64,000 nucleotides of DNA from Lysinibacillus pinottii (GCF_024753545.1 NZ_JANTOO010000014.1:248001-312000); one strand, 5' to 3'; positions 1 to 8,567 are shown, counted from the stretch's first letter. Made by a program: numbers and translations. The notes: generated from the sequence alone by a model not told the origin.

Positions 1-299
1 TTTTTTAAGAGTGCTACTTGTTCCATAATCGCTCCATACATAGCCGGATCACCTGTATGCATGCGAGCTACTATTTTCCCCGCATGGACCCGATCAGCCA
101 TCACAGCGACCATTTCCTCTAAATGCATCCCAGCTGTTCGAATAATTTCCGCATCTGGTCTAGCTTTCGCAATGAGATCTTCACTCACTAATGAATCTGT
201 ATACATCACTACATCTGCTGTCTGTAACATATGTAAGCCTTTTACTGTAATTAAATCTGGATCACCAGGACCAGCGCCGACTATATAGATTTTTTTCAT
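1..299 (-). CDS. cbiF: Cobalt-precorrin-4 C11-methyltransferase, N-terminal part (runs off left edge)
   Basis: This is an S-adenosylmethionine-dependent methyltransferase of anaerobic cobalamin synthesis that methylates C11 of cobalt-precorrin-4. About 99 N-terminal residues are visible. They start with the tetrapyrrole methylase signature GAGPGDPDLITVKG and later show MHTGDPAMYGA, which matches the CbiF/CobM RxHTGDPxxYGA region better than CbiL or CbiH. The ATG overlaps the TAA stop of cbiL by one base (TAATG), so the two are translationally coupled. The gene is cut only because the window ends. Family assignment is firm; the exact methylation position follows from the motif and the operon order. 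Confidence 0.88.
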   Translation of the reverse strand, partial: MKKIYIVGAGPGDPDLITVKGLHMLQTADVVMYTDSLVSEDLIAKARPDAEIIRTAGMHLEEMVAVMADRVHAGKIVARMHTGDPAMYGAIMEQVALLK

Positions 300-1006
300 T
301 ATTTACGCACCACCATTAATGTTAAATATTCTAAATCGACACCATCCAACTCGCGTACATCCCAAATGACTTCTTCGTCAGATGTTACCTTTGTCACAAC
401 AGATGCTTGATCCAGTAAATCTAAATCACGTAGTACCTGTAGCATTAAATCAATTACTTTTGCTACTTTAATAAAGACTACAGCATCATGACTTTCAATC
501 GCTTCTCGCATTGCCGCATAATCATCATAGGCAGGAATGATCGCCACACGATCATCACCATCAGCTAATGCAATGCCCAGGCGAGAAGCGGAGCCATTAA
601 ATGAAGATATCCCCGGAACCGTACGAATTTCTACATCTGGATGCATGTCCTGCATTAACTTCATCATATGGATAAACGTACTATATAATAACGGATCACC
701 TTCTGTAACGAAGGCCACATCCTTGCCCTCCTGTAATTTTTCATATACAAGCTCGACTGACTTTGTCCATTCACGCTCAAGGACAGCTTCATCCTTCGTC
801 ATAGGAAATACAAGACCAAGCATATCTTTTTCCTCTGGATTAATATAAACGTCTACAATACGATGGGCATAGCTCTTACTGCCTCTCAGCTTTTTGGGAT
901 AAGCAATAACAGGTGACTCTTGAATCACACGAAACGCCTTCACTGTAATTAATTCTGGATCGCCAGGACCAACGCCCAAGCCATATAAAACACCTAAATT
1001 AGTCAT
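299..1006 (-). CDS. cbiL: Cobalt-precorrin-2 C20-methyltransferase
   Basis: The 235-residue protein methylates C20 of cobalt-precorrin-2, using S-adenosylmethionine, in the cytosolic anaerobic corrin pathway. The N-terminal glycine-rich loop GLGVGPGDPELITVKA and a central EGDPLLYSTF segment are the two tetrapyrrole methylase signatures. The early IAYPKK stretch and the length are typical of CbiL/CobI. The ATG is preceded by AAAGGAAG at good spacing. Its 5' end overlaps the 3' end of cbiET by eight bases, and its stop overlaps the cbiF start, so it is an internal cistron of the cbi operon. Confidence 0.9.
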   Translation of the reverse strand: MTNLGVLYGLGVGPGDPELITVKAFRVIQESPVIAYPKKLRGSKSYAHRIVDVYINPEEKDMLGLVFPMTKDEAVLEREWTKSVELVYEKLQEGKDVAFVTEGDPLLYSTFIHMMKLMQDMHPDVEIRTVPGISSFNGSASRLGIALADGDDRVAIIPAYDDYAAMREAIESHDAVVFIKVAKVIDLMLQVLRDLDLLDQASVVTKVTSDEEVIWDVRELDGVDLEYLTLMVVRK

Positions 1007-2219
1007 GATTTTCTTCCTTTCGATAAGCCGAAATAATATATATTGGATTTAATGGCACAAAGCGTGTCATATCTAAAATCGGTTTGCTACGCGCAAGCTG
1101 TGCCTGTAAAATATCAACCGCAAAATCACAAGCCTTAAACGCTTCCACTGCTTTATATAAATTTTCAATTGTCGCTGCATTTAAAACAATGCGACCATTT
1201 GGTTTTAAGCGGTTACAGCACAATTGTAGTAATTCGACCATTTCACCACCAGTCCCACCGATAAAAATGGCATCAGGGTCTGGGAAATGTTCGAGTCCCT
1301 CTGGAGCTTTACTATGAATGGCTGTTAGATCCACACGGAATTTTTGCTGATTGTGTAGACAGTTTTCTAAATCAGGTGCATTTTTTTCAACGGCGTATAC
1401 TTGTCCCTCAGGTGCAAGCTTACCTGCTTCAATGGCCATAGATCCTGTACATGTGCCAATATCCCAAATAACACTATCCTTTTGAAGTTGCATCGCCTGT
1501 AAGCTTAAAACACGAATTTCCTTTTTGGTAATGAGTCCTTTATCTGGCTTTCGTTGAGAAAATTCTTCATCATCAATACCGAGCTTGTAGCGTTTTGGTT
1601 CAAAGGTTTGTTGTAAAATAACTACGTTGAGAGGGGAAAAATGTGTGGTCTCCATTTCATCTAACGAATACCAACCATATTTTTCACCTTCACCCTGTAG
1701 ATTTTCGGCTACAAATGCTCGATATTCGGTCATTCCAAAATGCTTTAAATAACGTGCGAGCGCATTTGGGCTATTTTCAGCATCTGTTAATAGAGCTATT
1801 TTCTTGTTCCCATCGATGCGCTGTGCCAAGCCTTTCATAGGTCGTCCATGAATACTTGTGACATAAGCATCCTGCCAGCTTTCTCCCATTTTCGCGAAGG
1901 CTAGTTGTATGGAGCTCATGTATGGATAAACCTCCAAATCTAGCTTTTTCGCTAAATAGCCGCCAACGCCGTAAAATAATGGATCTCCTGATGCGAGAAT
2001 AATCGTATCTCTTGTTTCCTCTGACAATCTCTCAACAAGTGCTGAAAGACCTCCTTTGATCTTGATTTTTTCCCCTGTAAAATGTGGAAAAAAATCAAGC
2101 ACGCGCTCACCACCGACAAGTACCTCACAGTCTTCAATCCACTGGTGGTATTGTGGTAATAAGCTTGCTAATCCGTTATCCCCGATTCCAATTAATTTCA
2201 TCGATCGATGCAATGTCAT
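999..2219 (-). CDS. cbiET: CbiE-CbiT fusion: cobalt-precorrin-6B/7 C5,C15-methyltransferase and C12 decarboxylase
   Basis: The 406-residue protein joins two enzymes. Residues about 7-200 are a tetrapyrrole methylase (CbiE) with IGIGDNGL at the start and ASGDPLFYGVGG in the middle. Residues about 215-400 are a Rossmann methyltransferase (CbiT) with IWDIGTCTGSMAIEAG as the SAM-binding loop and a conserved GGTGGE segment. It methylates C5 and C15 and removes the C12 acetate carboxyl group. The ATG at 2219 has AGGA seven bases upstream. A second ATG at 2201 (MKLIGIG) lies closer to the family N-terminus but has no clear ribosome binding site. The gene overlaps cbiD by 44 bases. The same fusion is known from Bacillus megaterium. 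Confidence 0.9.
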   Translation of the reverse strand: MTLHRSMKLIGIGDNGLASLLPQYHQWIEDCEVLVGGERVLDFFPHFTGEKIKIKGGLSALVERLSEETRDTIILASGDPLFYGVGGYLAKKLDLEVYPYMSSIQLAFAKMGESWQDAYVTSIHGRPMKGLAQRIDGNKKIALLTDAENSPNALARYLKHFGMTEYRAFVAENLQGEGEKYGWYSLDEMETTHFSPLNVVILQQTFEPKRYKLGIDDEEFSQRKPDKGLITKKEIRVLSLQAMQLQKDSVIWDIGTCTGSMAIEAGKLAPEGQVYAVEKNAPDLENCLHNQQKFRVDLTAIHSKAPEGLEHFPDPDAIFIGGTGGEMVELLQLCCNRLKPNGRIVLNAATIENLYKAVEAFKACDFAVDILQAQLARSKPILDMTRFVPLNPIYIISAYRKEENHD

Positions 2220-3309
2220 CAGCCCTTCCTAATAATTGTCCCTGCATCGAATAAATCGATGTGGAAAGCGTTAAACCGCCCTTTATATGATGAATGGAGG
2301 AATAGCAGCAGGCCTCACACAAACGATGGAAAAATGATTCATATCCTTTTTCCATCATAATTTCACCTACTTGCGACGCTGTGTTGGCCTCTCGTATTTC
2401 GGCTATTATGTCTGCATCTGCCCCTACATCTTCGGCAAGTTGTGCTAAAAAGTTAAAATCAATCGGAGCACTTTTGGAATGCACCATCATTACCCCTTGT
2501 GCCACCTTTGAAAATTTCCCCATCATCCCAACAAGGGACACTTGTTTAATACCGAGTCGCTTACAATGCTTTAAAGTAAAGCCAACAAAATCACCCATTT
2601 CCACAAAAGCTTCTTCAGGTAAATGGGGGTATTGTTTCATCGCAAATTTTTCACTGCGACCACCTGTTGTCACTACTAAATGCTCACAGCCAGCCTCTTT
2701 AGCGACGCTAATGGCCTGTACAATACTAGCCATATACGCAGAACTTGAAAAAGGCACGACGGTTCCCCTTGTGCCTAAAATAGAGATGCCTCCAAGTATA
2801 CCAAGACGACCATTTAACGTTTTTTTTGCAATCTCCTCGCCCCTAGGTACGGAAATCACTACGTTAACCCCTCGCGTAATTTGAAATTCATCCAATACAC
2901 CTTGAACAGTGCTGTGAATCATTTTCCGTGGGACAGGATTAATGGCCGCCTCTCCAACAGGCACTGGTAAGCCGGGCTTTGTGACACGCCCGACTCCAAT
3001 CCCTCCATCTAAATGAATACCAGGTATCTCTGCCCAGCTCACAGTACCGACGATGAGTGCCTGATGTGTGGCATCTGGGTCATCACCAGCATCTTTAATC
3101 GTTTCACAGCTGACGGCATTGTTTTCAAATAGGCATTTTTCAATAGTAAAGGTCGCATCCCTACCTATTGGCAAATGAATCGTGCTTGTTTCTTGCTCTT
3201 CATTTGTAATAAGGGCAAGTAAAGCTGCCTTTGTTACTGCAGTTGCACAGGCTCCTGTTGTATAACCGTGACGCATGTCCTTAGGATCCTTTTTTGGCTT
3301 CCGCTCCAT
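2176..3309 (-). CDS. cbiD: Cobalt-precorrin-5B C1-methyltransferase
   Basis: CbiD methylates C1 of cobalt-precorrin-5B in the anaerobic branch and is unrelated to the other corrin methyltransferases. The 377-residue product has the family's N-terminal MRHGYTTGACATAVTKAA motif, a GGIGVGRVTKPGLPVPVGE segment, and a glycine-rich GRLGILGGISILGTRG loop. The motif begins at residue 12. The ATG at 3309 overlaps the cbiC stop by one base, so coupling favours this start over the internal methionine at MRHG. CbiD marks the cobalt-early (anaerobic) rather than the oxygen-dependent pathway. Confidence 0.93.
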   Translation of the reverse strand: MERKPKKDPKDMRHGYTTGACATAVTKAALLALITNEEQETSTIHLPIGRDATFTIEKCLFENNAVSCETIKDAGDDPDATHQALIVGTVSWAEIPGIHLDGGIGVGRVTKPGLPVPVGEAAINPVPRKMIHSTVQGVLDEFQITRGVNVVISVPRGEEIAKKTLNGRLGILGGISILGTRGTVVPFSSSAYMASIVQAISVAKEAGCEHLVVTTGGRSEKFAMKQYPHLPEEAFVEMGDFVGFTLKHCKRLGIKQVSLVGMMGKFSKVAQGVMMVHSKSAPIDFNFLAQLAEDVGADADIIAEIREANTASQVGEIMMEKGYESFFHRLCEACCYSSIHHIKGGLTLSTSIYSMQGQLLGRADDIASIDEINWNRG

Positions 3310-3968
3310 TATTTTTTCGCCTGTTCATCCGCTAAAAGTGAAATGGCATTTAATGCGGCAACCGTCACTGTACTACCGCCTTTACGACCAACATTTGTAA
3401 TGTACGGGATACCTTCAAGTTTTAGCAGCTCCTCTTTCGATTCAGCCGCAGACACGAAACCTACAGGCATACCAATAATTAAATCTGGTTTTGCTAAGCC
3501 TTCCTTAATTAAACGAATCAATTCTAGTAATGCAGTTGGGGCATTACCAATAGCATAAATACCGCCTTCATGTAATTTTGAGGCTTTTTGCATCGATATA
3601 ATGGCACGCGTTGTATTTTGCTTTTTCGCTTCTACAGATACATCCTCATCCGCAATATAGCAATGTAAATCGCCACCATGTTTTTGGAAACGTTTTTTAC
3701 CAGAACCACTTTCAATCATTTGCACATCCGCAATTACATGACGCCCTGCCAGAATAGACTTAACACCTGCTTCAAGTGCTCCTGGTGTAATAATAACGCT
3801 ACGACCTAGCTCAAAGTCAGCAGATGCATGGATAATACGGCGCACAACCTTCCATTCATCCTCTGAAAAGTTATGCTCCCCCATTTCTTCTGCGATAATT
3901 GAGAAACTGTAATCGTAAATTTTATCTGGGTCTACTGTTAATGGTTTGAAATCAGTTTTAAAATCCAT
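3309..3968 (-). CDS. cbiC: Cobalt-precorrin-8 methylmutase
   Basis: This enzyme moves the methyl group from C11 to C12 of cobalt-precorrin-8 to give cobyrinate. The 219-residue protein contains the family features RRIIHASADFE (with the conserved histidine near residue 48), IGNAPTALLELIRLI and IIGMPVGFVSAAESKE. An AGGAGG ribosome binding site lies eight bases before the ATG. Only a 12-base gap separates it from the upstream cbiJ stop. Length and motifs are normal for CbiC/CobH. Confidence 0.93.
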   Translation of the reverse strand: MDFKTDFKPLTVDPDKIYDYSFSIIAEEMGEHNFSEDEWKVVRRIIHASADFELGRSVIITPGALEAGVKSILAGRHVIADVQMIESGSGKKRFQKHGGDLHCYIADEDVSVEAKKQNTTRAIISMQKASKLHEGGIYAIGNAPTALLELIRLIKEGLAKPDLIIGMPVGFVSAAESKEELLKLEGIPYITNVGRKGGSTVTVAALNAISLLADEQAKK

Positions 3969-3980
3969 TGTTATTGCCTC

Positions 3981-4742
3981 CTAAAGTGTATGTTTTACAG
4001 CCTGTAACACTTCTTCAAAAGTGGAATATTGTTGGCCATATTTAATATTGGGTCTTGCAATAAGAATTGTTTCTATAGAACAGGCAAGGGCTGCCTCTAG
4101 CTTCTCGTCTACCGAGCCCACTTTGCCGCTTTCTTTAGTGATCATTAAGGTCACTCCATATTGACGGAATAATGCTTCATTTAATTCCTTTGAAAATGGG
4201 CCTTGAATGGCTACAATATCTCGCTGTGCGACACCGAGCGCCTCACATTTTTCCATATTGTCAAGTCGTGGGAGCATACGAGCAATGACTCTTGTGTTTT
4301 CTAAGCCTTGTAAAACTTTCGTAAATGTAGCAAGCGTTTTACTGCCTGTTGTCAGCATAATGACACCACGCTTTTCAGCTGCTAACTGAGCCGCCTCTTC
4401 ATAATCCTTTACAACTGTAATAAGTGGGTGAGCATAATGCTCATGGGCACGTTCATAGCGGATATATGGTACTTGCGCTTTTTCAGCTGCTGCCATAGCA
4501 TTTTTCGATGCCTCTTCAGCAAATGGATGAGAGGCATCTACGACCAATTGAAAGCCTTGTTCCATTATAATAGTCGCCATTTCTTCCGCTGTTAGTCTCC
4601 CTATTAAGGAAGGCAAGCCAACGTCAGCAAGACTAGAGGCTGCCGATTCCGTCACAACAGTGGCAGTTACAGCATGACCTGTACTTTGCAATTCAAGGCC
4701 CAGATTTCTTGCATCACTCGTCCCTGCTAACATGAAAATCAT
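3981..4742 (-). CDS. cbiJ: Cobalt-precorrin-6A reductase
   Basis: CbiJ reduces cobalt-precorrin-6A to 6B with a nicotinamide cofactor. The 253-residue protein starts MIFMLAGTSDARNLGLEL, the family's N-terminal dinucleotide-binding segment. It also has VVDASHPFAEEASKNA, typical of CbiJ/CobK, and MITKESGKVG near the C-terminus. The ATG overlaps the TGA of cbiX by four bases (ATGA), with AAGGAG eight bases upstream inside the end of cbiX. Translation is therefore probably coupled to that of the chelatase. Confidence 0.92.
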   Translation of the reverse strand: MIFMLAGTSDARNLGLELQSTGHAVTATVVTESAASSLADVGLPSLIGRLTAEEMATIIMEQGFQLVVDASHPFAEEASKNAMAAAEKAQVPYIRYERAHEHYAHPLITVVKDYEEAAQLAAEKRGVIMLTTGSKTLATFTKVLQGLENTRVIARMLPRLDNMEKCEALGVAQRDIVAIQGPFSKELNEALFRQYGVTLMITKESGKVGSVDEKLEAALACSIETILIARPNIKYGQQYSTFEEVLQAVKHTL

Positions 4743-5680
4743 TTAACGGGCTCCTTTTCATGATGATGATGGTCATGGTCATGGTGGTGGTCATGCCCAT
4801 GATCGTGATCATGATGGTGATGATGATGGTCATGTCCATGATCGTGATCATGATGGTGATGATGATGTGCATGTCCATGAATAGCAGCGTAAGCACGATA
4901 ATCTTCAAGATCTTGCATACCTGTAGATGTACCATTCATCGCTTGCTCAATACGCTCTAATAAAACATTTTGTAAACGTTCGTGGTAGCCAAAGTAGTTG
5001 GCAATTTGAATTTCACATGCAGGAAATTGCTCATTGAATTTCTCACACATAACATGCATACGCTCCATTAAAATACCAGTGAATAAAAAGTAAGGAAGCA
5101 TGATTATTTTCTTAGCACCTAGTTTGACGCAGCGTTCAATGCCTTCTTCAACACGTGGGTCCGTTACACCCATAAAGGCACTTTCTACGTATTTAACAGG
5201 TAGTTTTTCCCATAGCAATCGTGTGATTTTATAAAAGTCCCCATTTGCATAAGGATCACTGCCACCTCGAGCAATTAATAAAACGGCTGTATCTTCCTGT
5301 TCTTGTTCTGTATTAAATCCAATTTCAACTAAACGATCTTGTAATATCGCAAATATTTCTTCATGAATGCCAATTGTTTGACCATATGTGAATGTGATAT
5401 TCGGATAATGCTCACGGGCATGCTCGATTTCTGCCGGGATATGTAGCTTGGAATGACCTGCATGAAGTAATATAATCGGGATTACATGTACCTCTGTAGC
5501 ACCCTTTTTCACACAATTTGTAATACCTTCTTCAATGTTAGGAGAAGCAAATTCTAGGAAACATGTTTCTACTAGATATTGTTCATCAATGCGAGATGTC
5601 ATTTGCTCGATAAATGTACGTACCTCATCATTTCCTGCTGCTAAACGGCTACCATGGCCAACAAATAATATAGCTTTCAT
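4739..5680 (-). CDS. cbiX: Sirohydrochlorin cobaltochelatase, long form with histidine-rich tail
   Basis: CbiX inserts cobalt into sirohydrochlorin, the entry step of anaerobic B12 synthesis. The protein (313 residues from the ATG at 5680) has two related halves. The first starts AILFVGHGSRLAAGN and has IPIILLHAGHSKLHIPAEI. The second has LIARGGSDPYANGDFYK and LPYFLFTGILMERM. The tail is extreme: 28 histidines within 40 residues, mixed with Asp and Gly, ending EKEPVK. No cysteine motif follows it, whereas my recollection of the B. megaterium long CbiX is that it also carries an Fe-S binding MxCxxC; that motif is not seen here. The ATG at 5680 has GAGGAG eight bases upstream, so I reject a longer reading. 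The tail probably stores or hands over cobalt. Confidence 0.93.
   Translation of the reverse strand: MKAILFVGHGSRLAAGNDEVRTFIEQMTSRIDEQYLVETCFLEFASPNIEEGITNCVKKGATEVHVIPIILLHAGHSKLHIPAEIEHAREHYPNITFTYGQTIGIHEEIFAILQDRLVEIGFNTEQEQEDTAVLLIARGGSDPYANGDFYKITRLLWEKLPVKYVESAFMGVTDPRVEEGIERCVKLGAKKIIMLPYFLFTGILMERMHVMCEKFNEQFPACEIQIANYFGYHERLQNVLLERIEQAMNGTSTGMQDLEDYRAYAAIHGHAHHHHHHDHDHGHDHHHHHHDHDHGHDHHHDHDHHHHEKEPVK
4791..4867. repeat. Two tandem 39-bp units encoding the CbiX histidine tail
   Basis: Two adjacent 39-base units (4791-4829 and 4830-4868) are almost identical, and a partial third copy starts near 4869. Each encodes 13 residues of the His/Asp/Gly tail of CbiX. Because the unit is in frame, copy-number change would lengthen or shorten the tail without breaking the gene. 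Confidence 0.85.
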
Positions 5681-5694
5681 CTCTTTTCTCCTCA

Positions 5695-7362
5695 CTAGTC
5701 GCCGCACGGAGCTGGCTCTATTTTTATTTTGGAAGACATATCTTGATACGTAAAATGCAATATCTTTTTCACACGCTTGAAGTATTTAAATAAGCGTTCG
5801 TTTGGATGCGCATTGGCTTTATATTCTTCAATAATAGCTGTAATTAAAGGAATCAATTGTTCAGGCTCCAAGCCTTCTACAACAGGCTGTGCTGCATGAG
5901 CCGTACGTCCGACTGGTTTCGCTCCAATAAAGACATCAAATTTACTTTTACGATAGACAATCCCAATATCGTCAAATACTGCTCGATAACAAGCCATCCC
6001 ACAGCCATTAAAGCCAATATTTAATGTTTTCGGTAAAGACAGACCACCAAGCTTTTCTTGAATTTCCTCCGCATATGGTATGGAATCTGCTTTTTCACCG
6101 TAGCAAAAATCGCAAGCCTTCAACGACAATACATCACCAATTGGTGCTAATAAAAAGCCTACTTGCTGTAATTTTTCAGTGATGCGTTCAGGCGTAGTTG
6201 TAGGTATTTTTAAATGGATTTGATGATCTGGTGTGTATTCCATCGATCCATCTTCGCCTACGACCTCTGCTAACGTCATCATTTGCTGTGGTGTAAAAAA
6301 TTTATTGGCCACTCCAGGGCTCACTGCTAATTCAAAAATGGATTCTATTTTTTGTTGTACAAGCTTTGGAGTAACCTTGATAGCATTTGTTCCCTTTACC
6401 ATTGCAAGTGCCGCTGTAGCCATTTCAAGTGCCGTTTTTTTCGGCTTTGGCATAACGGCTACACTGGGTTTATTCATTCGCCCTGCATTGGGGTCTGCCG
6501 CAAAGTCATTGCGTGCTGTTCCTGTCTCTTGATTCATCGCCCATGGCTCATTTTCTTCCCGTAAACGTTGATGTGGACGTAATGGCTGCTTTTCCTCGCC
6601 AAGTGTATATTTACGTTGGTAGCCACGTGGCGTAATCATTTTATTATCATAGAAAAACGTAGATGAGTTTCCGATAATGACGGTTGTCAGCATACCGATA
6701 TCATGTTCCAACATGTCTGCCAATGTGGTCATCGTCACTTCTTGACGCTCTCGATAGGCACTTTTCACAAGCCCTACTGGAGTGTCAGGTGAACGATATT
6801 CTAAAAGAATTCGCTGTGCTTCGACAATTTGTCTTGTACGGCGACCGCTTTTAGGATTGTATAGAGCAATGACAAAATCGGCCATTGCTGCAGCTTCCAC
6901 ACGCTTCGCAATTAAATTCCACGGAGTGAGGTGGTCACTTAAACTAATGGTACAAGCATCATGCATAATCGGTGCACCAAGTAAACTAGCACATGAATTG
7001 ATAGCTGAAATACCCGGGACAATCTCGACTTCAATACCAGTTGCCTCTGTCCAGCCTAGCTCAATTAAAACTTCATACACTAATCCCGCCATACCATAAA
7101 CGCCCGCATCTCCACTCGAAATGACCGAAACTATACTTCCTGCCTCTGCTTGACGAACTGCCTCCTGAGCACGGGACACTTCTTCTGTCATGCCTGTACT
7201 GACAATAGATTTTGCACTCACTAAATCTTGAATCAGCTCAACATAGGTTTTATAGCCTATGATCATATCACTTTGTTGTAAAGCCTCTACTGCACGTGTC
7301 GTAATATGCTTAAAGTCTCCAGGTCCAAAGCCTACTACGAAAATTTTCCCTTTTTGCGCCAT
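5695..7362 (-). CDS. cbiH60: Cobalt-factor III ring-contraction methyltransferase with Fe-S domain (CbiH60 type)
   Basis: Residues 1-245 are a CbiH/CobJ tetrapyrrole methylase (VVGFGPGDFKHITTRA at the start, SSGDAGVYGMAG near 82-93) that methylates C17 and contracts the ring. Residues about 305-555 resemble nitrite/sulfite reductases: Cys417-x2-Cys420 and Cys454-x3-Cys458 are the expected four ligands of a [4Fe-4S] cluster. This fusion matches the CbiH60 described for Bacillus megaterium. A linker of about 60 polar residues joins the two parts. The ATG has an AGAGGGG site inside the end of cbiW. The stop lies 14 bases before the cbiX start. Confidence 0.92.
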   Translation of the reverse strand: MAQKGKIFVVGFGPGDFKHITTRAVEALQQSDMIIGYKTYVELIQDLVSAKSIVSTGMTEEVSRAQEAVRQAEAGSIVSVISSGDAGVYGMAGLVYEVLIELGWTEATGIEVEIVPGISAINSCASLLGAPIMHDACTISLSDHLTPWNLIAKRVEAAAMADFVIALYNPKSGRRTRQIVEAQRILLEYRSPDTPVGLVKSAYRERQEVTMTTLADMLEHDIGMLTTVIIGNSSTFFYDNKMITPRGYQRKYTLGEEKQPLRPHQRLREENEPWAMNQETGTARNDFAADPNAGRMNKPSVAVMPKPKKTALEMATAALAMVKGTNAIKVTPKLVQQKIESIFELAVSPGVANKFFTPQQMMTLAEVVGEDGSMEYTPDHQIHLKIPTTTPERITEKLQQVGFLLAPIGDVLSLKACDFCYGEKADSIPYAEEIQEKLGGLSLPKTLNIGFNGCGMACYRAVFDDIGIVYRKSKFDVFIGAKPVGRTAHAAQPVVEGLEPEQLIPLITAIIEEYKANAHPNERLFKYFKRVKKILHFTYQDMSSKIKIEPAPCGD

Positions 7363-7366
7363 GTTT

Positions 7367-7738
7367 TTACCCCTCTTTCACCTTTTCAATCCCTTTAATG
7401 GCTGTCGTTTGCGCTGTTCGCTGCAATGTCCCTTCCCGAAGTGTATAAACATGATCGTTATGTAAGGATTCATGATGCAAATCCTGTACAAGTGTTCTAG
7501 CATGCTCCGTTGATGGTACACGGTACCAATTCCCCTGGGGGTAAGCAATAACCACACAAGCATCCTTACATCGTCCATTACAGCGTGTTCTTGTCGTATG
7601 TATTTCTTTATCTAGTGCGTTTCGCTGTATTTCGTCCCGTATAGCTTGGGTAATTTCTTCTCCATCCTTGTTCATACAGCTACTGCCATTGCAAATAAAG
7701 AGATGTGTTTTCATCCCCTCTAAATTCCACGTTGTCAT
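7367..7738 (-). CDS. cbiW: Thioredoxin-like [2Fe-2S] ferredoxin of the cobalamin operon
   Basis: This 123-residue protein heads the operon. It has the cysteine pattern of thioredoxin-like [2Fe-2S] ferredoxins: FICNGSSC (Cys16, Cys21) and RCNGRCKDAC (Cys53, Cys57, Cys61). The same first-gene position is held by CbiW in B. megaterium, where a redox role beside CbiH60 and CbiX is proposed. The start at 7738 has AGGGGAG at normal spacing. A longer reading up to 7888 would run through the riboswitch terminator and is rejected. An internal ATG at 7714 (MKTHLF) is a less likely start. Confidence 0.85.
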   Translation of the reverse strand: MTTWNLEGMKTHLFICNGSSCMNKDGEEITQAIRDEIQRNALDKEIHTTRTRCNGRCKDACVVIAYPQGNWYRVPSTEHARTLVQDLHHESLHNDHVYTLREGTLQRTAQTTAIKGIEKVKEG

Positions 7739-7773
7739 TTTATGTCTCCCCTCTTTTGCTTTTGGAAAAAGAA

Positions 7774-7804
7774 AAACCTTTACTCTCCCGAAGAGTAAAG
7801 GTTT
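7774..7804 (-). terminator. Intrinsic terminator between cobalamin riboswitch and cbiW
   Basis: A perfect 13-bp stem (7774-7786 with 7792-7804) around a five-base loop is followed on the minus strand by TTCTTTTTCC. It lies between the aptamer and the cbiW ribosome binding site. It is therefore the likely expression platform, with B12 binding favouring termination. Confidence 0.88.
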
Positions 7805-7893
7805 GTAGAAGCCAAATAAAAACGAATAGACTGAAAGACAGATCCTCGCTTTTGCTTCAACTTCTCCCTCCGAAAAGTTTGCATGCACAATCT

Positions 7894-8048
7894 GATAAGC
7901 AGGTTTCCTGACTTAAGCTTCATTTTACTGTCGCACCTTCCCTAGTTTGCACAGGTGGCATTGCGATTTCATCAGCTATTACAGTAGCGGGGGCTGTATT
8001 GGACTTTCACCAATTTCCCTATTATCTCGAGTTTTTCGAGCACTTATC
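7894..8048 (-). promoter_or_regulatory. Cobalamin riboswitch controlling the cbi biosynthesis operon
   Basis: The minus strand carries the conserved cobalamin aptamer core in order: AGGGAA, GGTGAAAGTCC, AGCCCCCGCTACTGTAA, a GGGAAGG block, and AGTCAGGAAACCTGC. The outer helix P1 is closed by GATAAG with CTTATC (8043-8048 with 7894-7899). A terminator follows at 7774-7804, so it should switch off the operon when adenosylcobalamin is plentiful. Confidence 0.93.
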
Positions 8049-8098
8049 GACGTTTTATATGAAATTTTTAATTGTATATTTAATAGAAAACTGTCTTA

Positions 8099-8126
8099 AT
8101 CATATCTTATTATTTTAAAATTTCAA
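8099..8126 (-). promoter_or_regulatory. Candidate promoter of the cbi operon
   Basis: On the minus strand TTGAAA (8126-8121) and TATGAT (8104-8099) are separated by 16 bases, a fair sigma-A promoter. It would start transcription near 8092, about 45 bases before the riboswitch. Confidence 0.5.
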
Positions 8127-8242
8127 TATTTCTTTAAAAATTCATGACAAATTTATCAATTTTATCAGAGAGTTTTTGGTTATTTAAAATTGGGATTGTT
8201 CCCTTTTATTCTCAAAATCCTTAGTAATCAGAATTTTCGACA

Positions 8243-8271
8243 TTGATAGTCTATTTCAAAATTTTTATAAA
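8243..8271 (+). promoter_or_regulatory. Candidate promoter of cbiMNQO
   Basis: TTGATA (8243-8248) and TATAAA (8266-8271) are separated by 17 bases. The predicted start near 8278 lies about 55 bases before the plus-strand riboswitch. Together with the candidate at 8099-8126 it places two divergent promoters between the two riboswitches. Confidence 0.55.
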
Positions 8272-8331
8272 AAAGTATAGCATATTTATGGAAATTCGTG
8301 GTACACTTTGTCGTGAAATCTCACAACTTAC

Positions 8332-8495
8332 TATTTTTGGTGTAAAATGCTCGTCATTTTACTTAAAAGGGAAGCCGGTTCAAGTCCGGCGCGGTCCCGC
8401 CACTGTAATAGGGAGCTTTATAGAAAATGTCACTGTCCAATGGATGGGAAGACCTATAAAGTGTTGAACTAGAGCCAGGAGACCTGCCGAAAATA
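8332..8495 (+). promoter_or_regulatory. Cobalamin riboswitch controlling cobalt uptake genes cbiMNQO
   Basis: The core elements appear in order: AAAAGGGAAGCCGGTT, AAGTCCGGCGCGGTCCCGCC, ACTGTAATAGGGAGC, GATGGGAAGACC and GAGCCAGGAGACCTGCC. The outer helix P1 is TATTTTTGG (8332-8340) with CCGAAAATA (8487-8495), including one G-U pair. The core is closer to consensus than the minus-strand copy. It ends about 70 bases before a terminator at 8568-8600. Confidence 0.95.
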
Positions 8496-8567
8496 TGTGA
8501 TCGTTTCATCCTACGAGGATAGGTGTGCGGCTTAGCAGATGAGAATGTTATTTGCTTTTTTAGCTAT

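Noticed and set aside
4791..4870. CRISPR-like repeat
   Set aside because: The units are directly adjacent without spacers and are in frame inside cbiX.
4760..4960. Plus-strand frame rich in Met and Val opposite the CbiX tail
   Set aside because: It is the reverse complement of the CAT/CAC-rich histidine repeat and has no independent coding evidence.
7739..7888. N-terminal extension of CbiW to 7888
   Set aside because: It would translate the riboswitch terminator hairpin, and the 7738 start has a proper ribosome binding site.
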